Source: JADJDM01 sp044352985
GTDB lineage: Bacteria; Bacteroidota; Bacteroidia; B-17B0; Aurantibacillaceae
Assembly: GCA_044352985.1 (NCBI GenBank)
Contig: JBILCU010000006.1
Span: 1-64,000 of the forward strand
Direction: 5' to 3'
DNA length: 64,000 nucleotides
The first letter of the stretch is position 1, and each line of letters opens with the position of its first letter. This document shows, piece by piece, positions 53,152 to 63,696 of the stretch. The notes beneath the pieces were generated by a model. It was not told where the DNA came from. It did not search any database and saw nothing but the letters and a program-made list of their open reading frames with translations. Position numbers and translations under genes: made by a program.

Positions 53152-56100
53152 TTATAATTTTCCTGCTAACACACAACTGAATTTATGTTTCTGAACATCT
53201 CCACTTTTATTGAAGGTTTCGAAATAAATTACATAAATGCCGATAGGCGCTTTTTCATTTTGATCTGTCAATCCATTCCAGCTGTAACTTCCTTTTGTCG
53301 CTAAATTTTCGTTTCTTACTAAATACCTTACCAATTGACCACTTGCATTGTATATAGATAAATTTCCTGCCAATCCGGGTTCGTTTAATTCGTAATTAAA
53401 GGTGAGCACATCATTATACCCGTCGTTATCAGGAGAAAAAATTTCAGGCACAACTGAAAAAGTTCCTTCGCCTTTTGTTTGCATAAATTGTGAATTTTGA
53501 TACCCAGGTGTTCCGAAACTAACATTAGCTGCTGCCGAATTCCAATTGGTTTTATCTAATGTTGGTCGATTAAAATCAATGCGTTCAAGCGATACTCCTT
53601 TAAAATCATTTAATAAGTCAAAGTGCATTGCATCGCTGTATTCGAATTTATCAATTAAACCACCATTTCTGTTACATAATACTACAACATCTTCAGAGGT
53701 GTTCATTGTGGGTAATTTTTTCATTTCAAAAAACCATTCAGGATGTTTTGTTGTATAGCAGGATTTTACCGCATCAGGATTTGATGTAAGCAAGGCGTAT
53801 TGACCAGGAAACATAATGTATCCTTCGTTTGTTACTTCTACGGTGTCTGAAATCAAGGTTGAATTAATCAAGCCTTCACCGATTAAAATGGATTTTAAAT
53901 CAATTATTTTATTGGAATTATTATACAATTCGAGATAATCAACACACCCTGTTTTGGGTGCAAACAATACTTCGTTGATTAAAAGATCGCCTGGCAATAA
54001 AGTGTCTGGCATACCAAATGTAATTGAAGTTTGAGAAGCAATGGTGTTACCTGCGCAATCTTGTAAATTACCATTTATCGATAATTGATAGGTTGAGTTT
54101 TTTTGCAAGGAAACTGGTAAACTCAATTGCACTTGCTGAAAATCATAAGACAAAGGCGTTACAGTTGTTGGCTGACCAATACCATTATTAATAGTATAAT
54201 TAGAAGTTGATAATAAAGAACCTTGCAACATACTTTCATTAAACACAACAACAATCGTGTCTTTATTTTTGATGTTTACCCGAACAATTTGCGGAAGTGA
54301 TTGATCTGATCTATTTGCATTCACCGAATTTCTCCTGCCCGGTGTTCCACCATTTACATTTACTGATGCAATCCAGTTAGCTGCACCATCACAAGGATTT
54401 CTTGGATCAATTTGCTCTAAACTCCAACCACCAGATTTTTTTATAGCATCCTTATACCACGCATCGTCATATTGCACGTAAGAAATAAGATTTCCGTTTT
54501 GATCTTTTAAAATAACAACTTCACCCGTAGCATTAAGTTCAGAAGAAGACATGTCGTTTAAAACAAGCAAAGGAATATTGCCATATCCTTCATTAATAAA
54601 AGAATTGAGTGATGTATTGTCAATCAACACCAAAAAGCTGTCTGGTAAAATAACTGCATCGGGAATAAGAATATCATTGGTACCAAAGGTAAGCATCCAA
54701 TTTTTTAATGTAATGGCGTAATTGGTTTTATTATACAACTCAATGTATTCGCCTTGTGGTAAAGCAACTTGTGGTTCTGGATCAGGAAACAATTCATTGA
54801 TAACAACATCATAAGGTTTTGCACGGTAGTAACTAAAGTTAATCGAGTTAGATGTTAAAGGATTACCTGAACAATCGCTCAAATTGGTAAAACTTAGAAC
54901 ATAATTCTGTTCGTTTTGCAAAGGATTGGAAAGTAATAAATCAAAACATTTTCCATTTGCAACTAAACTTGCCGGCTGACCTATTGAATTATTAACTGCA
55001 TAATTAGTTAATTGAAGTGATGAAGCATTTAATAAACTTTCATTAAAACAAACACTGATGTGAAATGAATCGCTTACAGAAACATACAACGGACTGGGGC
55101 CAACAATATCAGGGTTTACGCTATACACTGAATTTTGTGTGCCGGGTGTTCCACCTGTTGTTGAATTGCTTGCTGTCCAATTTCCCGAAACTTCGCACGA
55201 GGCATTTAATAAAGGATTGATTAATTCCAAGCTCCAGCCGCCATCATCTTTTACTGAATTGTTGTACCAGGCATCATCGTAATTTAAAGAATCAATAAAA
55301 TTTCCATTGTTATCTTGTATGTAAACTCCGTCGCCTGTAGTATTATATGTTGGATAAGTTGAAATGCCAATTTTATTAGGTAGAGCCGCAAAAGAATCTA
55401 TCAATGTTTGTTTTACAATAACTACATATGAATATGGCAATAACAAATAATTTGAATTAATGATTCCGGAAGCTGATCTGTCGCTAATTTGCCAATTATT
55501 TAGATTAAACGTTTTAGAACTTTTATTATATAATTCCAAATACTGAATGGCTGGCAAACTAGTTGGTCGAGGATTAACATCTACCATTATCTCATTTACA
55601 ATTATATCATTAAATGATGCGGAAGAAGTTTGAATATAAGTGAAACTGGCTTCGCCAGGATTTACTAGATTACCGCTACAATCCGTTAAAAACGAAAATG
55701 AAATTGTATTGGTTTGCTGACTAACAAATGGCGTAGAAAATTTTAAGGTAACGCATTGATTATTGCTAGATGCAATTGCTTGTGATGGATTTCCAATTCC
55801 GTTGTTTACTGAATAATTTGTTGTGTTAGTGATTTGTGAGGCATCAATAGCTTCATTAAAACAAAGTTCTAGCGTTACTGAATCTAATGCACTTGCTGAT
55901 ATAAAATTTGGTGAGGTAATATCAGGTGAAAGAGAATACACCGAATTTTGAGCTCCGGGAGTACCTCCCGCTGTTGCGTTACTTGCAATCCAATTATTCT
56001 GTGCAGGACAATTTACATTGAGTATTGGGTTAATTAATTCCAAGCTCCATCCTCCGTCATCTTTCACAACATCTCTATACCACGCTTGCGTATAACGAAT

Positions 56101-58212
56101 GGAATCCAAAACACTTCCGTTTCCATCGTAAATAAAAACTGGATCTCCAGTAGTATTAAAAGTTGGAAAACTTGCAGTTCCAATTTTATTTGATATTCCT
56201 GTAAACAATGCCGTGTCACTTGATTTGCAAATCAAAACATACGAGCCCGGAGCAAAAGTGTAGTTGTTTGTTATTGATGCTGAACTTACTCCATCACTAA
56301 ACTGCAAACCATTTAAATTAAAATAGTTTGAACTCTTATTATACAACTCAATGTATTGCTTTGCAGGAATACCGACAGGAACTGGATTTACATCCGCCAT
56401 GATTTCAGTTAGGATGATGTCTTTGTAATTTGGAGATGAAATTTGTATGTAAGTGAAGTTTGCGTTTCCTGGTGTAACCAAATTGCCCGAACAATCACTT
56501 AATGTAGAAAATGTAAGGCTATAAATTTGTTGACTAACAAATGGTGTAGAAAATTTTAAAGTAACGCATTGATTGTTGCTTGAAGCAATTGCTTGTGTTG
56601 GATTTCCAATTCCATTATTAACTGAATATTTTGTTATGTTGGTGATTTGTGAGGCATCAACGGCTTCATTAAAACAAAGTTCGAGAGTTATTGAATCCAA
56701 AAGATTTGCAGATATAAAATTTGGTGAGGTAATATCAGGTGAAAGAGAATACACCGAATTTTGTGCTCCGGGAGTACCTCCCGCTGTTGCGTTACTTGCA
56801 ATCCAATTATTCTGTGCAGGGCAATTTACATTGAGTGTTGGGTTAATTAATTCCAAGCTCCATCCTCCGTCATCTTTCACAACATCTCTATACCAAGCTT
56901 GCGTATAACGAATGGAATCCAAAACACTTCCGTTTCCATCGTAAATAAAAACTGGATCTCCAGTAGTATTAAAAGTTGGAAAACTTGCAGTTCCAATTTT
57001 ATTTGATATTCCTGTAAACAATGCCGTGTCACTTGATTTGCAAATCAAAACATACGAGCCCGGAGCAAAAGTGTAGTTGTTTGTTATTGATGCTGAACTT
57101 ACTCCATCACTAAACTGCAAACCATTTAAATAAAAATAGTTTGAACTCTTATTATACAACTCAATGTATTGTTTTGCGGGTAAGCCCGCAGGAACTGGAT
57201 TTACATCCGCCATGATTTCGGTAAGGATGATGTCTTTGTAATTAGGTGTTGCAAAAACCAGATAGGTAAAAGTACCTATTAAGTTAGAACAAGTATTTCC
57301 AAAAGCATCCTGTACATTATTAATGGTTAAAGTATGTTGGAAGCCGTTTACAAATGAGTTTGTAAACGTTAAATGAACCAACTTCGAGTTTTGTAAATCA
57401 AGTGAAGCTATCTGAGCAATTCCTACTCCATTACTCACAAAATAATTATTGATGTTTTGAGCAGTAGTCGCATCAATATTTTCGTTAAACAAAACATCCA
57501 ACTGATTTGAGGAAAGAGCAGATATTTGTGAAATCGTAGGCGGAGTTTGATCAACGACAATAGGGCCAACATAAATATCATCGAAAAAATGTTTTTGAAA
57601 AAAACTGGCAGTTGACTGTTTAATAAGAAACCCAAAATGAGTTGATGAACTAAAAGTAGCATCTGTAATGTTGCCTTCTGCAACATAATTGTTTCCTGTA
57701 CCCGTCATGTCTCTTTCCAAAGTAAATTGATCAGCTGTATTTCTTGTTACTTTAATTTTTATAAGATTATTACTTGAACTCGCAACAGATGTGTTTACAC
57801 CATCAATTAAAATACTTGCCGCACCAGATACCATTTTATATAAAGAAACATCATCATTGGTGTTTCCGATTCTTACAAAATAACCGCTTAATGTTGGGCT
57901 TAATAGATTAGCATTATTAGCCATCAAAAAAGCATCAACATAATTACTTCCGGACGTGGCAAATTTAAGATTTACAAAAAACTCCCACTGTGCATTTGAA
58001 CTAGTTGTTGATGGAGTAGAAATATAAAAGCTACTCGATGCTACGGTATTATTGGATTGTAATTGTCCGGAAGCTATTACAAAGTCGTTTGATACAGATG
58101 GAGACCAAACAGGATTAGTTGTAAAATCGCCATCTGTAAATTGTTCGTTAACCTGAGCAAATAAAATTGACCAGTTAAAAAATAAAACTAAAAATATTTT
58201 GATGTAATTCAT
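53152..58212 (-). CDS. giant surface protein with lamin-tail domains and CHU_C-type C-terminus
   Basis: 1,686 residues. A signal peptide (1-19) and an N-terminal jelly-roll-like domain come first. About five modules follow, each an SbsA-like Ig domain (NNYFVSNGVGIAQ, YSVNNGIGNPTQA) plus a lamin-tail domain (DIILTEIMADVNPVP, KQYIELYNKSSN, GWSLELINP). The C-terminus (FSPDNDGYNDVLTFNYEL to HKFSCVLAGKL) is the gliding-motility/CHU_C-type T9SS domain. It should be exported to the cell surface by T9SS; lamin-tail repeats suggest adhesion or binding of polymers. Modules two and three are nearly identical in DNA over 813-bp spacing. Confidence 0.88.
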   Translation of the reverse strand: MNYIKIFLVLFFNWSILFAQVNEQFTDGDFTTNPVWSPSVSNDFVIASGQLQSNNTVASSSFYISTPSTTSSNAQWEFFVNLKFATSGSNYVDAFLMANNANLLSPTLSGYFVRIGNTNDDVSLYKMVSGAASILIDGVNTSVASSSNNLIKIKVTRNTADQFTLERDMTGTGNNYVAEGNITDATFSSSTHFGFLIKQSTASFFQKHFFDDIYVGPIVVDQTPPTISQISALSSNQLDVLFNENIDATTAQNINNYFVSNGVGIAQIASLDLQNSKLVHLTFTNSFVNGFQHTLTINNVQDAFGNTCSNLIGTFTYLVFATPNYKDIILTEIMADVNPVPAGLPAKQYIELYNKSSNYFYLNGLQFSDGVSSASITNNYTFAPGSYVLICKSSDTALFTGISNKIGTASFPTFNTTGDPVFIYDGNGSVLDSIRYTQAWYRDVVKDDGGWSLELINPTLNVNCPAQNNWIASNATAGGTPGAQNSVYSLSPDITSPNFISANLLDSITLELCFNEAVDASQITNITKYSVNNGIGNPTQAIASSNNQCVTLKFSTPFVSQQIYSLTFSTLSDCSGNLVTPGNANFTYIQISSPNYKDIILTEIMADVNPVPVGIPAKQYIELYNKSSNYFNLNGLQFSDGVSSASITNNYTFAPGSYVLICKSSDTALFTGISNKIGTASFPTFNTTGDPVFIYDGNGSVLDSIRYTQAWYRDVVKDDGGWSLELINPILNVNCPAQNNWIASNATAGGTPGAQNSVYSLSPDITSPNFISASALDSVTLELCFNEAIDASQITNTTNYSVNNGIGNPSQAIASSNNQCVTLKFSTPFVSQQTNTISFSFLTDCSGNLVNPGEASFTYIQTSSASFNDIIVNEIMVDVNPRPTSLPAIQYLELYNKSSKTFNLNNWQISDRSASGIINSNYLLLPYSYVVIVKQTLIDSFAALPNKIGISTYPTYNTTGDGVYIQDNNGNFIDSLNYDDAWYNNSVKDDGGWSLELINPLLNASCEVSGNWTASNSTTGGTPGTQNSVYSVNPDIVGPSPLYVSVSDSFHISVCFNESLLNASSLQLTNYAVNNSIGQPASLVANGKCFDLLLSNPLQNEQNYVLSFTNLSDCSGNPLTSNSINFSYYRAKPYDVVINELFPDPEPQVALPQGEYIELYNKTNYAITLKNWMLTFGTNDILIPDAVILPDSFLVLIDNTSLNSFINEGYGNIPLLVLNDMSSSELNATGEVVILKDQNGNLISYVQYDDAWYKDAIKKSGGWSLEQIDPRNPCDGAANWIASVNVNGGTPGRRNSVNANRSDQSLPQIVRVNIKNKDTIVVVFNESMLQGSLLSTSNYTINNGIGQPTTVTPLSYDFQQVQLSLPVSLQKNSTYQLSINGNLQDCAGNTIASQTSITFGMPDTLLPGDLLINEVLFAPKTGCVDYLELYNNSNKIIDLKSILIGEGLINSTLISDTVEVTNEGYIMFPGQYALLTSNPDAVKSCYTTKHPEWFFEMKKLPTMNTSEDVVVLCNRNGGLIDKFEYSDAMHFDLLNDFKGVSLERIDFNRPTLDKTNWNSAAANVSFGTPGYQNSQFMQTKGEGTFSVVPEIFSPDNDGYNDVLTFNYELNEPGLAGNLSIYNASGQLVRYLVRNENLATKGSYSWNGLTDQNEKAPIGIYVIYFETFNKSGDVQKHKFSCVLAGKL
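55880..57233 (-). repeat. recent 813-bp in-frame internal duplication
   Basis: Two copies lie 813 bp (271 codons) apart. For example GTACCTCCCG occurs at 55961 and 56774, with near-identical sequence around it for several hundred bases on each side. Each copy encodes one Ig plus lamin-tail module. Confidence 0.85.
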
Positions 58213-58272
58213 AACGTTTATGGCTAACTAAAGTAATTAATTCTGTTTGTTAAACCAAAAACGATATATTAA

Positions 58273-58788
58273 TTAATCGTGAATAAATATGTTTTTTAAT
58301 TCTGTAGCTTCTTCGGGTTTCATTCTTCCGGATAAAATTAATGCTAATTGCTTTCTGCGTAGCGCACCCTCGAAACGTTTTTTCTCTTCTTCTGTTTCTG
58401 GTATTAATTCAGGAACCGGCAATGGAGATCCATTTTGATCAATAGCAACAAAGGTATAAATGGCCTCATTGCATTTGGTTCTTTCACCCGTAACCTGGTC
58501 TTCAACAAACACTTCTATAAAAACTTCCATACTCGAATGAAATGAACGAGAAACTTTAGCTTCTAAAGTAACAATGCTGTTATTTTTTATTGGTCGGTTA
58601 AATGAAACATTATTAACTGTTGCAGTAACACATACCCGTCTAGAGTGGCGTTGAGCAGCAATTGCTCCGGTAATGTCCATCCATTGCAATAATCTGCCTC
58701 CAAATAAATTGCCAATGTGATTGGTATCATTTGGTAAAACGTGTTCGGTATTGATAGTGAGAGATTCTCTTGCGAATTTTGATTTCAT
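58273..58788 (-). CDS. acyl-CoA thioesterase (hotdog fold, YciA-like)
   Basis: A 171-residue protein. HVLPNDTNHIGNLFGGRLLQWMDITGAIAAQRHS is the hotdog helix with the catalytic Asn/Asp region (NHIGNLFGG, MD), followed by VTATVNNVSFNRPI and the C-terminal CNEAIYTFVAID strand. It hydrolyses acyl-CoA thioesters in the cytoplasm. It diverges from hemJ across 87 bp. Confidence 0.9.
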   Translation of the reverse strand: MKSKFARESLTINTEHVLPNDTNHIGNLFGGRLLQWMDITGAIAAQRHSRRVCVTATVNNVSFNRPIKNNSIVTLEAKVSRSFHSSMEVFIEVFVEDQVTGERTKCNEAIYTFVAIDQNGSPLPVPELIPETEEEKKRFEGALRRKQLALILSGRMKPEEATELKNIFIHD

Positions 58789-58819
58789 AAAGTAGTATTA
58801 ATAGAAACAAAAATACAAA

Positions 58820-58851
58820 TTTGTATTCTTTAGAATGGAAAATTACTTTTG
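58820..58851 (+). promoter_or_regulatory. promoter of hemJ
   Basis: TTTG (58820-58823), 20 bp, TACTTTTG (58844-58851). This is a full match to the Bacteroidota consensus, 24 bp before the ATG. Confidence 0.6.
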
Positions 58852-58875
58852 TTTTAAATAGTTTAACCTTTTATC

Positions 58876-59466
58876 ATGATTGATTACATAAAAGCACTTC
58901 ATATTATTTTTGTAGTAACCTGGTTTGCCGGTTTATTTTACATTGTACGTTTATTCATTTACCAAACCGAGGCTCAACAAAAAACTGAACCTGAAAAAAG
59001 CATTTTAACCAATCAGTTTGCAATCATGCAAAAAAGATTATGGTATGGTATAACCTGGCCATCCGCTATTTTGGCAAGTATATTTGGTTTTTGGATGTTG
59101 TTTATGAATTTTTCAGCTTACATCTCTCAACCCTGGATGTTACTCAAATTATTTTTTGTTGGTGGTTTATGGCTTTATCAGGTACAATGTCAAGTTATTT
59201 TTACGCAGCAAAAAAACAACATGTTTAAAAACACCTCTTTTAAACTTCGTTTATGGAACGAAGTAGCAACTGTTTTTTTATTTGTAATTGTTTTTTTGGT
59301 TGTTGTTAAATCAAGTGGGAGCTTAATCTGGGCATCTTTAGGAATAATAGTTCTTACTGCATTTATTTTTATTGCAGTTATCATTTACAAAAAACAACGT
59401 GAGAAATCAGAGTGGGATAATATACTGAAAGAACAGCATGGGATTAACCCTGACGAAAAAAAATAA
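58876..59466 (+). CDS. hemJ: protoporphyrinogen oxidase HemJ
   Basis: A 196-residue protein with about four to five membrane helices. The N-terminus YIKALHIIFVVTWFAGLFYIVRL with His9 is the HemJ/UPF0093 signature, and KRLWYGITWPSAILASIFGFW and LLKLFFVGGLWLYQ are further conserved helices. It oxidises protoporphyrinogen IX in haem synthesis at the inner membrane. The C-terminal helix and tail (IYKKQREKSEWDN...) are somewhat longer than usual. It converges with murF 30 bp away. Confidence 0.9.
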   Translation: MIDYIKALHIIFVVTWFAGLFYIVRLFIYQTEAQQKTEPEKSILTNQFAIMQKRLWYGITWPSAILASIFGFWMLFMNFSAYISQPWMLLKLFFVGGLWLYQVQCQVIFTQQKNNMFKNTSFKLRLWNEVATVFLFVIVFLVVVKSSGSLIWASLGIIVLTAFIFIAVIIYKKQREKSEWDNILKEQHGINPDEKK

Positions 59467-59496
59467 CTTGAATGCCGTTTTGTAAAATTTAAAATC

Positions 59497-60804
59497 TTAC
59501 AAACTATCAAGAATCACCTCTAATTTAATTCCTCTTGAGCCTTTAACTAAAATAGTTTTATCTTTCAGATTCAATGTGCTTAAAAAACCTCTAGCTTCTT
59601 CTGAACTATTGAAGCTTTTGGTTGAGGTAATTCCTTTAAAAATTGGTCCTACTAAAAAATAATCATTCAGTTTTTTTTCATGCAATAAATCAATAATAGC
59701 TTTATGTTCAGCTATTGATTCTTCTCCTAGCTCAAGCATATCACCAAGAATCAAGCACTTACCAGTTAATTGAAGCTGAGCAAAATTTTCAATAGCAGCA
59801 CGCATACTGGTTGGATTGGCATTGTAATAATCTAAAATTAGCGTGTTTCTCTGTGTTTTATGTAATTGAGAACGATTATTGCTTGGCTCGTATTCAGATA
59901 AAGCTTCATTAATTAAATTTTCATCTACCTTAAAAAAATTACCAACACAAGCCGCGCACAATAAATTGTAATAATTATAAACACCTACTATATGTGTTGA
60001 AACGAAAGGTGCAGCTTGTAATTCTGAGGCATTATATCTTGTTTTCCAGGCAAACTGTACTTTTTCATCGTCTTGTTTTAATTTACCAACAACATCGTAT
60101 AATTTTTTGGTACCATATGTTATTTTATCATTTTCTTTTGCTAAATCCTGTAGTACATCATCATCACCGTGTAAAAATATTTTTCCATTTTTTTTGGCTA
60201 TATATTTATACATTTCACTCTTCCCTTTTTTAACCCCTTCAATACCACCAAAACCTTCAAGGTGTGCTTTACCGATATTAGTAATAACACCAAAATCGGG
60301 TTCCGCAATTTCGCAAAGCATATTAATTTCTCCTTGATGATTTGCACCCATTTCGATAATTGCAAACTCATGTTCTTTTGTGATACTTAATAAAGTAAGT
60401 GGCACACCAATATGATTATTTAAATTACCATATGTAGCGAGTGTGTTGAATTTTTTGGATAAAACCGCATTAATTAGTTCTTTCGACGTAGTTTTTCCGT
60501 TGCTTCCAGTAATACCTAGGATTGGAATAGTGAGTTGTCTTCTATGATAATTCGCTAAATCATGAAGCATTTTTAAAACATCATTCACAAGAATTGTGTT
60601 TTGAACATCAGCGAATTTTTCATCATCAATAACTGCAATTGAACAACCCAATTCAATTGCTTTTTGAGCTAATTCATTAGCGTTAAAATTTGGTCCACGC
60701 AATGCAAAAAAAAGCGCTCCTTTTTCAATTTTACGTGTATCGGTACAAATTTTTTGACCCGATTGTAAGAAGGCGTGGTAAATTTTTTGTAATTCTTGAC
60801 TCAT
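59497..60804 (-). CDS. murF: UDP-N-acetylmuramoyl-tripeptide-D-alanyl-D-alanine ligase MurF
   Basis: A 435-residue Mur ligase. ILGITGSNGKTTSKELINAVL is the P-loop for ATP, HIGVPLTLLSI and EMGANHQGEI are central-domain motifs, and LILDYYNANPTSMRAAIENF is the MurF substrate loop. The C-terminal ligase domain has LGDMLELGEES and VKGSRGIKLE. It adds D-Ala-D-Ala to the peptidoglycan precursor in the cytoplasm. Here it stands outside a dcw cluster. Confidence 0.95.
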   Translation of the reverse strand: MSQELQKIYHAFLQSGQKICTDTRKIEKGALFFALRGPNFNANELAQKAIELGCSIAVIDDEKFADVQNTILVNDVLKMLHDLANYHRRQLTIPILGITGSNGKTTSKELINAVLSKKFNTLATYGNLNNHIGVPLTLLSITKEHEFAIIEMGANHQGEINMLCEIAEPDFGVITNIGKAHLEGFGGIEGVKKGKSEMYKYIAKKNGKIFLHGDDDVLQDLAKENDKITYGTKKLYDVVGKLKQDDEKVQFAWKTRYNASELQAAPFVSTHIVGVYNYYNLLCAACVGNFFKVDENLINEALSEYEPSNNRSQLHKTQRNTLILDYYNANPTSMRAAIENFAQLQLTGKCLILGDMLELGEESIAEHKAIIDLLHEKKLNDYFLVGPIFKGITSTKSFNSSEEARGFLSTLNLKDKTILVKGSRGIKLEVILDSL

Positions 60805-60952
60805 CTCTTTTAGGATTATTAAACAAATATGAAAAATCTGCTGACTATTAATTCATTTGAGAATGCTTTTTTTAAACAAAATGAATTTAAATACTATTTT
60901 ATACCTGTTTACAACTGAATTTAAAACTAATTTCTGAAACGGATGAACGGTA

Positions 60953-60984
60953 TTGTTTTTTGATTTTTGTTTTTATACATTTTG
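60953..60984 (+). promoter_or_regulatory. promoter of the M43 protease gene
   Basis: TTG (60953-60955), 20 bp, TACATTTTG (60976-60984), 13 bp before the ATG. Confidence 0.5.
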
Positions 60985-60997
60985 CAAAAATTTAATC

Positions 60998-63157
60998 ATG
61001 AAAAAAGTCATACTATTAATTAGTTTTTTTGTTGCATCAATGTCAATAGTAGCACAACGTCATTGTGGCACAATGGAAAACCTTGAAAGATTAAAATCAT
61101 TGGATCCAGCTATTACTGAGAACATGGCCGAGGTTGAACAACATACTCAAAACTACATAGAGTTTAACAATAGCTCCCGAATTAATAATAATTTAAATGA
61201 AATTAATGTTATTAGAAATATACCTGTTGTTGTTCACGTATTATTTAATACTACCGCGCAAAATATTTCTGATGCTCAAATTCAATCGCAGATCTCCATT
61301 TTAAATAATGATTTCAGACTATTGAATGCGGATAAAATTAATATCCCTTCAACATTTACAAGCCTTGCCGCTGATGCAGAGATTAATTTTTGCCTAGCAT
61401 CCGTTTCACCTACCGGTGCTGCAACAACTGGCATTACCAGAACATCAACTACCGTTACATCTTTTGCTGCTGATGACAAAATGAAGTCAAGTGCAACGGG
61501 AGGAGTTAACCCTTGGCCAACTGATAAATACCTAAACATCTGGGTTTGTAATTTAGGTGGTGGTTTATTGGGTTATGCTCAATTTCCTGGAGGTTCAGCA
61601 GCAACAGATGGTGTTGTAATAGGAAATAAATATTTTGGTAATACAGGTACAGCAGTTGCGCCTTTTAACAAAGGAAGAACTGCTACACACGAAGTTGGTC
61701 ACTGGCTAAATTTACGTCACATTTGGGGCGATGCCACTTGCGGTAGCGATAATGTAACCGATACTCCTACTCACAACACTTCAAACTACGGTTGCCCAAC
61801 ACATCCAAAATCAAACTCCTGCGGAACAACAGCGGAAATGTTTATGAATTACATGGATTACACGGATGATGGATGTATGAACATGTTTACGTTGGGTCAA
61901 AAATCAAGAATGCAAGCTCTTTTTGCAACAGGTGGTGCAAAAGCATCATTGCTAACTTCAAATGGTTGCGGTACTTCATCTGGCGGAACAATAAGTTGCT
62001 CTACGCCAACAGGATTAACTGCAGGAAGCATTACTACTTCATCAGCAACATTAAGTTGGACTGCTGCATCCAGTGCAAGCAGTTACAATATTCAATATAA
62101 ACCATCCACATCAACAACATGGTTAAGTACTACATCATCAACAAATTCAAAATCTATTAGTGGCTTAACTGCTTCAACAGTTTATCAATTTCAAGTGCAG
62201 ACGGTTTGTTCGTCTGGAAGCAGCGCCTATTCTACAGCAAGTTCATTTACTACCTCATCATCAGGAACAACAACGGGTTCAACGGTTACTGTTGGTAGCG
62301 GAACTTCAACAACAGTAATTGCACCTTATGGAACTTATTACATGGATGAAAGAGTTCAATTTATTTTAACAAAAGCAGAATTAACAGCTGCAGGTTATAC
62401 TTCAGCCAATAACATGATTAGATCTCTTGGTTTTAATGTTTCTTCTGCCGTTAACCAGGCCATGAGTGCATTTACAATTAAAATGAGACACACTGGAAAT
62501 ACTTCATTTTCATCAACAAGCTTTTTAAGTGCAACCGGATTTACAACTGTTTTTACAGGAAATGTAACCGCTGTGGCTGGTTGGAATACTCATACTTTTT
62601 CAGCTCCTTTTATTTATGATGGTGTGAATAATGTTTTGGTTGAAATATGTTGGAATAACAGTGCTTATATGGGTGATTCGAAAGTATTTGCTACAACTCT
62701 TACTACTTATAATACACTCTATTTAAAATCAGATGTTGCAACAGGTGGTGTTTGTACTAATACTACTGGAACAAGATCAACTACTCGACCAAATATGCGA
62801 TTCAATTTTTCGAGTTACTCCTCTAGTTTCTCCCCAAAATTAGCTGGTGAAATTTTGCAAGAGGAAATTACTGATCAGAATGCCGCTTTTAATGTGTTTC
62901 CTAATCCGGTAAAATCAACACTTAACATTGAGTTAAACAACCTTTCAAAAGAAAGTCAAGTAGTAAAAGTTGATATTTTTAATTTATTAGGAAAAGTAAT
63001 TTATTCCAATAAACAAAAAGTGGAGCCGGGTATTCAAACTATTACCCTTGAATTAAGTGAGACCGAAACCTGGAACACATTACCTAATGGAATCTATTTT
63101 TGCACCTATGAACTTGACGGAGAAATTAAATCTTCAAAATTTGTAATTCAAAAATAA
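60998..63157 (+). CDS. secreted M43-family metalloprotease with FN3 and T9SS domains
   Basis: 719 residues from the ATG at 60998, which opens the signal peptide (LLISFFVASMSIVAQ). The catalytic domain has the extended zinc motif HEVGHWLNLRHIWGD (His231 onward) and the Met-turn (MFMNYMDYTDDGCMNMFT), typical of pappalysin-like M43B proteases. A fibronectin type III domain (PTGLTAGSITTSSATLSW), a beta-rich domain and a T9SS type A sorting domain (FNVFPNPVKSTLNI to the end) follow. It should be a secreted or surface endopeptidase. Confidence 0.94.
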   Translation: MKKVILLISFFVASMSIVAQRHCGTMENLERLKSLDPAITENMAEVEQHTQNYIEFNNSSRINNNLNEINVIRNIPVVVHVLFNTTAQNISDAQIQSQISILNNDFRLLNADKINIPSTFTSLAADAEINFCLASVSPTGAATTGITRTSTTVTSFAADDKMKSSATGGVNPWPTDKYLNIWVCNLGGGLLGYAQFPGGSAATDGVVIGNKYFGNTGTAVAPFNKGRTATHEVGHWLNLRHIWGDATCGSDNVTDTPTHNTSNYGCPTHPKSNSCGTTAEMFMNYMDYTDDGCMNMFTLGQKSRMQALFATGGAKASLLTSNGCGTSSGGTISCSTPTGLTAGSITTSSATLSWTAASSASSYNIQYKPSTSTTWLSTTSSTNSKSISGLTASTVYQFQVQTVCSSGSSAYSTASSFTTSSSGTTTGSTVTVGSGTSTTVIAPYGTYYMDERVQFILTKAELTAAGYTSANNMIRSLGFNVSSAVNQAMSAFTIKMRHTGNTSFSSTSFLSATGFTTVFTGNVTAVAGWNTHTFSAPFIYDGVNNVLVEICWNNSAYMGDSKVFATTLTTYNTLYLKSDVATGGVCTNTTGTRSTTRPNMRFNFSSYSSSFSPKLAGEILQEEITDQNAAFNVFPNPVKSTLNIELNNLSKESQVVKVDIFNLLGKVIYSNKQKVEPGIQTITLELSETETWNTLPNGIYFCTYELDGEIKSSKFVIQK

Positions 63158-63255
63158 ATTTAAAGGGCTTTAAAAAGCTCTATTAAACATCAAAATCAAC
63201 GTTATTTCTTTTGGACTCAGGTTGCAGAACAAAAGCTTTGATTATTTTTGTTCTC

Positions 63256-63696
63256 ATGCAAGTTTTTTCTCACGAGTACTTTATGAAAGAGGCTTTAAAA
63301 GAAGCTCAAAAAGCCTATGATGCTGATGAAGTACCGGTTGGAGCTATTGTGGTTGCAGAAAATAAAATCATTGCACGTTCACACAACTTAACTGAAAGAC
63401 TGAATGATGTAACGGCTCATGCAGAAATGCAAGCCATTACAAGTGCCGCAAACTATTTGGGAGGAAAATACTTAACAGAATGTATACTTTATGTAACACT
63501 CGAACCTTGCGTAATGTGTGCAGGCGCATTATATTGGAGTCAGGTGTCTAGAATCGTTTATGGGGCTCATGATGAAAAACGTGGATTTTCTAAACAATCT
63601 TCTAATTTACTTCACCCAAAGACAGAAATAATTTCTGGAATTTTAGAGAACGAATGTTCTGAAATCATTAAACAATTTTTTAAAGCCAAGCGTTAA
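63256..63696 (+). CDS. tadA: tRNA adenosine(34) deaminase TadA
   Basis: 146 residues from the ATG at 63256; the frame is open 45 bp further back only to a TTG. HAE at residues 55-57 and PCVMC at 84-88 form the zinc site of the cytidine/deoxycytidylate deaminase fold, and EVPVGAIVV and RIVYGAHDEKRGF are TadA-type. It converts A34 of tRNA-Arg(ACG) to inosine, which is essential for decoding. Its stop overlaps the next ATG (TAATG). Confidence 0.93.
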   Translation: MQVFSHEYFMKEALKEAQKAYDADEVPVGAIVVAENKIIARSHNLTERLNDVTAHAEMQAITSAANYLGGKYLTECILYVTLEPCVMCAGALYWSQVSRIVYGAHDEKRGFSKQSSNLLHPKTEIISGILENECSEIIKQFFKAKR

